DNA of 64,000 bases, taken from NCBI GenBank assembly GCA_963803425.1, contig CAWDMA010000002.1:308903-372902 (forward strand). The letters are read 5' to 3'. Source of the stretch: DASPWW01 sp963803425. Its GTDB lineage: Bacteria > Actinomycetota > Thermoleophilia > Solirubrobacterales > 70-9. The notes under the pieces were generated by a model that saw only the letters and a list, made by a program, of their open reading frames with translations, ran no database searches and was not told the origin of the DNA. Below are positions 58,029 through 64,000 of this stretch, in pieces (the first letter of the stretch is position 1; every line of letters starts with the position of its first letter). A program made the position numbers and the translations under genes.

Positions 58029-58875
58029 GGGGGGCGGGATTGTAGTCGGCGCGCGAAGGCTCGCAGCTCGTCGAGGTCGTCGAACACCAGTTCGGCCTTC
58101 ACTCCGTTGCGGGCGATCCGGATCGTCGCGTCGTGGCCGAGTCCCCGCTCCAGCTCCTGCTCCGCGCCGACGAGCGCAGCGTCGCGGTCGGCGGAGCCGC
58201 GCCCCTTGCCGCCGCGCTTCGCGGGCTGCTTCGCGCGCCGCTCGGTCTCGCGCACCGACCAGCCCTTCGGCGCCGCGTCGCGGGCGAGCCGGCGGCGCAC
58301 GTCCGGGCCGCGGGCCTGCAGGATCGCGCGGCCGTGGCCCTCGCTGAGCTCGCCGGTGCGAGCAGGGCGAGCGCCTCGTCGGGCAGGTCGAGCAGCCGGA
58401 TCAGGTTCGAGATCGCGGCGCGGCTGCGGCCCAGCCGGCGCGCAAGCTCCTCCTTGCTGAGCCGCAGGTCCTCGACCAGGGTCGCGCAGGCGCGCGCCTC
58501 ATCGACCGGGTTGAGGTCCTCGCGCGCGACGTTCTCGACAGAGCCGTCTGCAGCCGGTGCGGCTCGTCCTCGTCGCGGACGACCGCGGGCACCTGGTCGA
58601 GCCCGGCCTCGCTGTGCCGCCCGCCAGCGCCGCTCGCCGGCGATCAGCTCGTAGGGCCGCGCGGCAGCGGGCGGACGATCAGCGGCTGCACGATCCCGGC
58701 TCGACGTCGAGCGATCGGCCAGCGCGGCGATCGTGTCCGGGTCGAAGCTCTGCCGCGGCTGGTCCGGGTTCGGGCGGATCAGCTCGATCGGGACCTCGCG
58801 CAGCTCCGCCGCGTCGGACGCCGTCTCCGGCAGGATCGCCGCCAGGCCGCGGCCCATCCCCCGCTTCTCAGCCAC
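58019..58875 (-). CDS. parB: Chromosome-partitioning protein ParB, frameshifted in this sequence
   Basis: The order of motifs is complete: MAEKRGMGRGLAAILPET, VPIELIRPNPDQPRQSFDPD, YELIAGERRWRAAQ (the CTP-binding GERRxRA box), ENVAREDLNPVDEARA, EELARRLGRSRAAISNLIRLLDLPD (helix-turn-helix) and a C-terminal dimer domain ending FDDLDELRAFARRLQ. At least four base shifts separate them, but the span of about 285 codons is normal. The GTG at 58875 overlaps the parA stop. The TAG stop lies 10 bases inside tRNA-Ile. Confidence 0.85.
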
Positions 58876-59638
58876 GCTCGGTCACCTCACCGGGCGAGCT
58901 GCCGCGGTAGGCCTCCGAGCCCCGCGCGAGCCCGGGGCATGGTCGAGCACGGGGACGCCGTAGCTCGGCGCCTCGGCGACCCGGACGCTGCGCGGGATCA
59001 CGGTCTCGAAGACGAGCTCGGGGAAGTGCTCGCGGAGCTCGCGCTCGACGTCCTGGGCGAGCCGGGTGCGCTCGTCTGCCATGGTGATCAGCAGCCCGGC
59101 TGAGCGACGAGGCCGGGGTTGAGCTCGCGGCGGATCAGCTGCAGCGTGTCGAGGAACTGGACCAGCCCCTCCAGCGCCAGGTACTCGGCCTGGACCGGGA
59201 CGATCACGCGGTCGGCGGCGGCCAGCGCGTTGACGGTCACGGGCCGAGCGACGGCGGGCAGTCGAGCAGGGTGCAGGCGAAGCGCTCGCGGACCGGGCCG
59301 AGGCTCTCGCGCAGCCGCGTCTCGGAGCCCTCGATGCCGGGGCAGCTCGACCGAGGCGCCGGCGAGGTCGCGGTGCGGCGGGGACGATCCACAGGTTGTC
59401 GGGGCCGGCCGGGCCGGGCCGCCTCGGCGACCGAGGTCTCGCCGCAGAGGCAGTCGTAGGAGGACGGGCTCGCAGGTCGCGGCCGAGGCCGAGCGCGACG
59501 GTCGCGTTGCACTGCGGGTCGAGGTCGACGAGCAGCGTCTGGCTGCCCGGCCGCGGCGACGCAGGCGCCCATGTTGACGGTGGTGGTCGTCTTCCCCACC
59601 CCGCCCTTCTGGTTCGCGATCGCGTAGACGGTTCCCAT
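58868..59638 (-). CDS. parA: Chromosome-partitioning ATPase ParA (Soj), frameshifted in this sequence
   Basis: It begins MGTVYAIANQKGGVGKTTTTVN with the deviant Walker A, then (other frames) TLLVDLDPQCNATVALGLG, YDCLCGETSVAEAA, LDCPPSLGP, DRVIVPVQAEYLALEGLVQFLDTL, and ends with RVAEAPSYGVPVLDHAPGSRG and a short tail. The total of 257 codons is the usual size, so plus and minus errors balance. In one case an extra G in GCCGGGCAG explains the shift. With ParB it segregates the origin. Confidence 0.85.
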
Positions 59639-59641
59639 CGG

Positions 59642-60409
59642 TCAGCGCCTGTCGATGCCGGATCATGCCAATGGGCAGGCGTGACGTTCGGCCGCCGAAC
59701 GGGCGCTTCTTCGCCATTCCCGGACGGCGCGGGAGCTCCTCGGGGGTCGGGCCCGACTTCCGGATCAGGTGCAGGTGGCGGTGCTCGACTGCCGGCGTAG
59801 GGCCCGCCGCGCGTCGACCTCGACCGGCTCCATCGCGAGCCGCGCTGCGGCGCCGGCCAGCTCCGCCTCCTCGTCCGGCGTCGCGGCGGCCCTTCCAAGC
59901 GACCAGCGTCGCCGCCCTCGCGAGCAGCGGCGAGGCGAGCTCGGCGAGCGTGGAGAGCCGGCCGACGGCGCGGGCGGTGACGGCGTCGTAGGTCTCGCGG
60001 CCCGTCGCCCGGCGGCCCAGGTCTCGGCGCGCTCGCACACGACGCGGGCGTTGGGGAGTCCGCGGCCGCTCGATCGCGGCGCGCGATGAACTCGCACTTG
60101 CGGCCGGTCGCCTCGATCAGGTCGACGCGCGCGCGCGGGCAGCGCCGCGGCGAGGACGAGGCCCGGGAAGCCGGCGCCGGCGCCGACGTCGGCGATCGCG
60201 CTCGGCCGCGCGAGCTCGGCCACGTCGAGGCCGGCGAGCGAGTCGGCGACGTGCACGCGCCAGGCCTCGGCCGGGTCGCGGACCGAGCTCGGGGCGCGCC
60301 GCTCCGGCCGAGCAGCTCGACGAGCGCCGCCAGCGCGCGGAGCCGGCGATCGGGTAGCGCGAGCGGGTAGCTGCGGGGATCTCGAGCCGGCGGGCGCCGC
60401 GGCCGTCAC
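59642..60409 (-). CDS. rsmG: 16S rRNA (guanine527-N7)-methyltransferase RsmG, frameshifted in this sequence
   Basis: Recognisable parts in order are DPAEAWRVHVADSLAGLDVA, ADVGAGAGFPGLVLAAALP (SAM motif I), NARVVCERAETWAAG, YDAVTARAVGRLSTLAELAS and the ending IRKSGPTPEELPRRPGMAKK. They lie in three frames. The start GTG 60409 forms GTGA with the jag stop. The methyl group it adds to 16S rRNA affects aminoglycoside sensitivity. Confidence 0.8.
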
Positions 60410-60913
60410 TCGCCGAGCAGCGGCGCGACGACGACGCGGCGCTCGGGCTCGTCGCCCTCGCTGTAGGTCTCGACGCCGGCGCGGTCCGCGAGGTGGCTCG
60501 TGGACGATCCGGCGCTCGGCTGGCGCACATCGGCTCGAGCTCGACCGGCGTTGCCGTCTGCGAGCGGCGCGCTCGGCGGCGCGTGTCGGCCTGGCGCTCG
60601 AGCGCCTCGCGCGGCGCTCGCGGTAGCCGGCGGCGTCGACCGTCACCCGCTTGCGCTCCGTCGATCCCCCGGAAGGCGGCGCGGTAGCAGATCAGCTGCA
60701 CCGCGTCGATCGTCTGGCCGTGGCGGCCGATCAGGAAGCCCGAGGCGTCCTCGCCGTCGATCCGTGCCGGGATCGCTCGTCGTCCTCCTCTACGCGACGT
60801 CGGCGTCGAGCTCGAGCGCGGCGAGGGTCCGCTCCAGGATCGCCCGGACGCGCTCGGCGGGCTCCGGATCGGGGAGCTCCGCCCGAGGAGCTTGCCCGGA
60901 GGGCTCGCGCCAT
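60406..60913 (-). CDS. jag: Jag/KhpB RNA-binding protein, frameshifted in this sequence
   Basis: Recognisable parts: EPAERVRAILERTLAALELD at the N-terminus, a KH-domain segment IGRHGQTIDAVQLICYRAAF, VTVDAAGYRERR, and the R3H end APAERRIVHE..VETYSEGDEPERRVVV. The frame changes several times. The ATG at 60913 lies 1 base before the yidC stop. With KhpA it regulates cell-wall and RNA processes and is always next to yidC. Confidence 0.75.
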
Positions 60914-61707
60914 CTAGCGACGGCGGCGCTTTCTTCTTCCGCGGCGGCGGCGGCGGCGGCTTCGCGGCCTTGGCCGCGCGACCTCCTCCGGCGTCGCCTT
61001 CTGCGGCCGGCGGCAGAACTCTTGACGACGTACTGCTGGCCGATCGTCCAGACGTTGGTGGTGATCCAGTAGAGGATCAGGCCGGCCGGGAAGCTGATGA
61101 TGAACGGGGTGAACACGATCGGCAGGCCGAACATGATCAGGCGCTGGTTGCGGTCGGCGCTGGCCGCGGCATGACCAGCCCCGAGCGCGAGCTGGGTGCC
61201 GAGAGTACAGGATGATCAGAGCGACCAGCATCCGCCGGTCGCCGCGGCGAGCAGGTCCGGGATGAACAGGAACGGGATCGGGTGGGCGTTCACGCACGCG
61301 TCGAAGCCTGGTCCCGTCCACGCAGCCGGTCGCCTCGGCCTGGAACTCGGTGCTCCTGAGCAGCGCGAACAGCGCGATGAAGACGGGGAGCTGCAGCAGC
61401 AGCGGGAAGCAGGAGGCCAGCGGGTTGATCTGGTTCTCCTTGTAGAAGTCCATCATCTCGCGCTGCTTGCGCTGCGGGTCGTCCTTGTACCTCTCCTGGA
61501 TCTCCTTGAGCTGCGGCTGCGAACGCCTGCAGGGCGCGCATCGAGCGGATCTGGCTTGATCGACAGCGGCAGGATCACGATCCGGGTCACGAACGTCAGC
61601 GCGATGATCGCCAAGCCCCACTCGAGACCGACGTTGTCGTGGAAGAAGACGAGGACGTCGTTCGCGACATTGATGAGCGGCTGGAAGATGTGGGCGAGGG
61701 GAATCAT
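60914..61707 (-). CDS. yidC: Membrane protein insertase YidC, frameshifted in this sequence
   Basis: It begins MIPLAHIFQPLINVANDVLV and NVGLEWGLAIIALTFVTRIV, continues in another frame with LKEIQERYKDDPQRKQREMM, DFYKENQINPLASCFPLLLQ and LPVFIALFALLRSTEF, and ends with MFGLPIVFTPFIISFPAGLI and LYWITTNVWTIGQQYVV plus a basic tail. About 265 codons suit the short Gram-positive form. The first bases follow hairpin element I directly, and the yidD frame reaches this start without a stop. Confidence 0.85.
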
Positions 61708-62076
61708 GCCCGCGAAATGCTCCGCTCCCGCTCGCTCGCGCTTCCGGCGACTGGAAGCCTCGCTCGGCTCGCTCCCGCGTCCGCTTTCGCGGGGTTCCGG
61801 GCGGGACGGGGCATCGGTGGGTGCCGTACTCGGTCGCTCGCGAAGAGGCCTCCGGTCCTCGACCGGGTCGTAGCCGCCGTGGCTCAACGGGTTGCATCGC
61901 AGCAGCCGCCAGGCAGCGAGGACAGCGCCGCGGAGCACGCCCAGCTCCCTGATCGCATCGACGGCGTAGGCGGAGCAGGTCGGGTAGTACTTGCAGCGCT
62001 GCGGGAGCGCGGGCGAGATCACCCGCTGGTAGGCGACGATCGGGGCGAGCACGATGGCGCGAGCGGACCGTTTCAC
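61708..62076 (-). CDS. yidD: Membrane protein insertion efficiency factor YidD
   Basis: VLAPIVAYQRVISPALPQRC and KYYPTCSAYAVDAIRELGVL match YidD, a small cysteine-rich protein that helps YidC, up to LLRCNPLSHGGYDPVED. After residue 80 the frame runs on through low-complexity codons and hairpin element I, and enters the yidC frame without meeting a stop. Either a base is wrong here, or a YidD-YidC read-through exists. The start is GTG 62076, one base after the rnpA stop. Confidence 0.8.
61709..61793 (-). repeat. Loop-conserved hairpin element I (long form)
   Basis: A 9 bp stem CCCGCGAAA/TTTCGCGGG closes 67 bases. On the minus strand they begin GCGGACGCG and end GCGGAGCA, the two halves of the short loop, and the interior has its own small hairpin (CTTCC..GGAAG) and the sequence GCGAGCGAGCGG shared with element H. 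It ends one base before the yidC ATG. Confidence 0.82.
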
Positions 62077-62077
62077 G

Positions 62078-62466
62078 TCAAACGGTCCTTCGCCGGATCC
62101 CGCTCTCGCGGATCACGCTCGTCGAGGCACGGCGACACCCCGTCGGTGCCCTCGCGCTCCACGAGCCCGCCGAGGTCCGGGCGGGCGACGAACACGAAGT
62201 CGTGGTGCTCGGGGAGCCGGCCGGCCACCGTCCATGAACGCCTCGCGCAAGCGCCCGCTTGACCCTGTTGCGCTGGACCGCGCTGCCGACCTCGCGGCCG
62301 ACCGAGACAGCCCAGCCGGATCCGTCTGCCTCGGTCGGCGGGGCGTGGGAAGGCGTAGAGGACCAGGTAGCGGTTCGCGTGCGAGGGCCCTCGCGGTAGG
62401 CGCGGTCGAAGTCGCCGCTGCGCGTCAGCCGCCCCCGCCTGGGCGCTCCCGCCCGCGGCCGGCCAT
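62078..62466 (-). CDS. rnpA: Ribonuclease P protein component, frameshifted in this sequence
   Basis: GRLTRSGDFDRAYREG is the typical opening, and VGREVGSAVQRNRVKRALAR holds the RNR motif that binds RNase P RNA. Between and after these the frame changes; the end reads DLGGLVEREGTDGVSPCLDE in one frame. ATG 62466 (MAGRGRERP) immediately follows the rpmH stop. The size of about 129 codons is normal. Confidence 0.82.
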
Positions 62467-62601
62467 CTACGGGGCGAGCCGCTTGCGGCCCTTGCGCCGG
62501 CGGCGCTTCAGGATCTTGCGGCCGCCGCGCGTTCGCATCCGGGCGCGAAACCCGTGCGTCCTGGCGCGCTTGCGCTTCTTCGGCTGGTAGGTCCGCTTCA
62601 T
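62467..62601 (-). CDS. rpmH: 50S ribosomal protein L34
   Basis: A complete 44-residue L34: MKRTYQPKKRKRARTHGFRA, RMRTRGGRKILKRRRRKGRK, RLAP. The sequence matches the family from end to end without any frame error. It is divergent from dnaA, the usual arrangement at the origin. Confidence 0.97.
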   Translation of the reverse strand: MKRTYQPKKRKRARTHGFRARMRTRGGRKILKRRRRKGRKRLAP

Positions 62602-62676
62602 CTGAGGGTCCGGGAAGAGTGTCTCGGGGGCTCGAGAAGGCCGCCGTTCGGGGCGGCTCGATCCTCGGGCGGGGCC

Positions 62677-62682
62677 AGTATA
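62677..62682 (-). promoter_or_regulatory. -10 box of the rpmH promoter
   Basis: TATACT on the minus strand lies 75 bases before the rpmH start, in the 224-base gap to dnaA. The gap otherwise shows no DnaA box of the TTATCCACA type, so the origin proper is probably on the far side of dnaA. Confidence 0.45.
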
Positions 62683-62767
62683 CGCACCGCGATCCGGGCG
62701 GCTCGGCTTTTCCCGCGAATTGCGGCCTGCCCGGATCCACCCCGGTTTCGGCGCTCAGACCCGGCGC

Positions 62768-62773
62768 TATAGT
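62768..62773 (+). promoter_or_regulatory. -10 box of the dnaA promoter
   Basis: TATAGT lies 52 bases before the dnaA GTG on the plus strand. A GAGAGGAG ribosome-binding stretch follows at 62803-62811. Confidence 0.45.
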
Positions 62774-62825
62774 CGCCGCCTCGCTGGGCAGGAACGCCGA
62801 ACCCGAGAGGAGCCGAAGCACCACA

Positions 62826-64000
62826 GTGGATCAGGCGCTGCCCGAGGATCTGACCAGGATCTGGCAGCGCGTCCGCGACGAGGTCCGGGCTTCGCTGCCG
62901 CCGTCGACGTACAAGCTGTGGCTGGAGCCGCTGCGGCCGTTGTCGATCGACGGCACCCGCCTGTACGTCACCGGGCCGGCTCGGGTCCGGACCTGGGTGG
63001 AGCGCCGCTACGCGCACCGGCTCGAGGCGGCGCTCCGCCAGCACACCGACTCGGTCCGCGCGGTCGTCTTCGTCGGCGACCGGCGACGCGCGGGCTCGCC
63101 CCGACCGGCCCCACACGTCGCGGCCGAATCCTGACCACACCTTCGAGCGGTTCGTCGTCGGGTCCGGCAACCGGCTCGCGCACGGCGCCGCGCTCGCGGT
63201 TGCCGAGCTTCCCGGCGACGCATACAACCCCCTCTTCCTGCACGGCTCGCCCGGGCTCGGGAAGACCCATCTGCTCGGCGCATGACGGCGTACGTGGAGC
63301 GGAACCACCCGGAGCTCGTCGGTCCGCTACACGACCGGGGAGAGGTTCACCTCCGAGTTCGTGAACGCGCTCCGCGGATCGGACCTCGACGGCTTCAAGC
63401 GTCGCCACCGCGAGCTCGACGTGCTGCTGATCGACGACGTCCAGTTCCTCCAGGACAAGTCCGCCACCGAGGAGGAGTTCTTCCACACGTTCGACGCCGT
63501 CCACGAGCGCGGCGGCCAGATCGTGCTCGCCAGCGATCAGCCCCCGCAGGCGCTGTCCCGGTTGGCGGCAGCGGCTGCGCGATCGGTTCGAATGGGGCCT
63601 GCTGGTCGAGCTCAGCGCGCCGGATCTGCCCACCAGGCTGACCGTGCTGGGGCGGCTTGCCACCGAAGCCCCGATCATCGTCGAGGCCGGCGCCACGCTG
63701 CGCGAGATCGCCGCCTCCGCTCCCGTCAACCTGCGCCAGCTCGAGGGCGCCCTAACCCGCGTGCTCGCGATCGCCTCGATCACCAGCCGCGAGCCGACCC
63801 CGGAGCTCGTTCGGGAGGCGCTCGGGCAGAATCCCGGCGGCTCGGAGAGCGCGGGCGGCGGGCGGCGGTCCGGCGGCGAACCCCCAGCGTCGCGGCGATC
63901 CAGGACGCCGTGGGCGCGACCCTCGGGGTGAGCCGGGCGGATCTACTCTCCGGCTCGCGCACCCCGCCCGTCGTACGGGCCCGTCATATCGCGATGTACA
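62826..64000 (+). CDS. dnaA: Chromosomal replication initiator DnaA, 3' partial and frameshifted
   Basis: Domain I reads LTRIWQRVRDEVRASLPPST, YKLWLEPLRPLSIDGTRLYV. The AAA+ domain starts HTFERFVVGSGNRLAHGAAL, AYNPLFLHGSPGLGKTHLLG (Walker A), then ELDVLLIDDVQFLQDKSATE (Walker B), IVLASDQPPQAL, and NLRQLEGALTRVLAIASIT. The start of domain IV (VGATLGVSRADLLSGSR, VVRARHIAMY) runs off the window. At least five frame changes are needed. The start is GTG 62826 with a purine-rich ribosome-binding site 15-20 bases upstream. Confidence 0.93.

Noticed and set aside
62602..62825. Replication origin between rpmH and dnaA
   Set aside because: No TTATCCACA-like DnaA boxes or AT-rich unwinding region were found; only promoter-like hexamers.

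Overview
The window is very GC-rich (about 70 percent), densely packed DNA from a high-GC Gram-positive bacterium. Gene content and protein style best fit an aerobic actinobacterium of the Thermoleophilia/Solirubrobacterales kind; that placement is inferred from gene style and rests on no phylogenetic marker. Nearly all genes can be read clearly from 1 to about 52.5 kb. From about 52.5 to 57.3 kb several genes carry internal deletions, an inverted block or frameshifts. From about 58 kb to the end every long gene is interrupted by single-base shifts about every 100 bases, while rpmH and two tRNA genes are intact. The end therefore looks like low-quality consensus over a normal replication-origin neighbourhood (dnaA, rpmH, rnpA, yidD, yidC, jag, rsmG, parA, parB).

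Layout: 1-13.3 kb holds house-keeping and metabolic genes (SDR oxidoreductase, DtxR-type regulator, carotenoid oxygenase, aminotransferase, a two-helix K+ channel, sucCD, HAD hydrolase, a sulfotransferase with a SnoaL-like tail, an RpiB-like isomerase, a RibD-like reductase, a nucleotide-sugar dehydrogenase). From 26.4 kb leftwards to 13.6 kb runs a nearly gapless leftward array: kdd, a hotdog protein (kal candidate), kce, tetR, an S66 LD-carboxypeptidase, a complete peptide ABC transporter, an S58 (DmpA/BapA-type) aminopeptidase, an M20 peptidase and an LLM-family flavin oxidoreductase. A deacetylase of the histone-deacetylase family diverges from it across a promoter with two GAACGATCGTTC-type operators. 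Together these suggest uptake and hydrolysis of peptides carrying lysine or beta-lysine and breakdown through the 3,5-diaminohexanoate route.

28-31 kb has tRNA-Lys, a TPR-like membrane protein, tatC, tatA, dcd and an RTX-repeat protein. 32.5-40.5 kb is one leftward block for respiration: hemB, a fused AhbA-AhbB-type siroheme decarboxylase, hemL, a possible HepS-like subunit, a Rieske/cytochrome b/cytochrome c complex, menG/ubiE and a polyprenyl diphosphate synthase. 40.5-43.5 kb has a broken tetR abutting a headless cupin gene and an ABC export pair; 43.5-44.7 kb a YmdB-like phosphodiesterase and a cold-shock protein; 44.7-49 kb a cell-envelope operon; 49-52.4 kb an aminotransferase, a D-Ala-D-Ala ligase, an HATPase-like protein and a DUF151 nuclease; 52.5-57.9 kb a scrambled glucose dehydrogenase, a GH15 glucosidase, a frameshifted flavoprotein, an anti-sigma factor, a broken antiporter and an ECF sigma factor.

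The most striking feature not explained by the genes is a dispersed hairpin family. At least nine places carry the conserved loop GCGGACGCGAAGCGGAGCA, closed by 6-9 bp stems whose sequence differs at every site but always pairs. Two copies are a longer version in which the same loop is split by about 50 bases. Several copies sit directly in front of start codons (sucC, sucD, yidC).

There is no stretch above 300 bases without a gene. I saw no rRNA, CRISPR array, insertion sequence or prophage gene.
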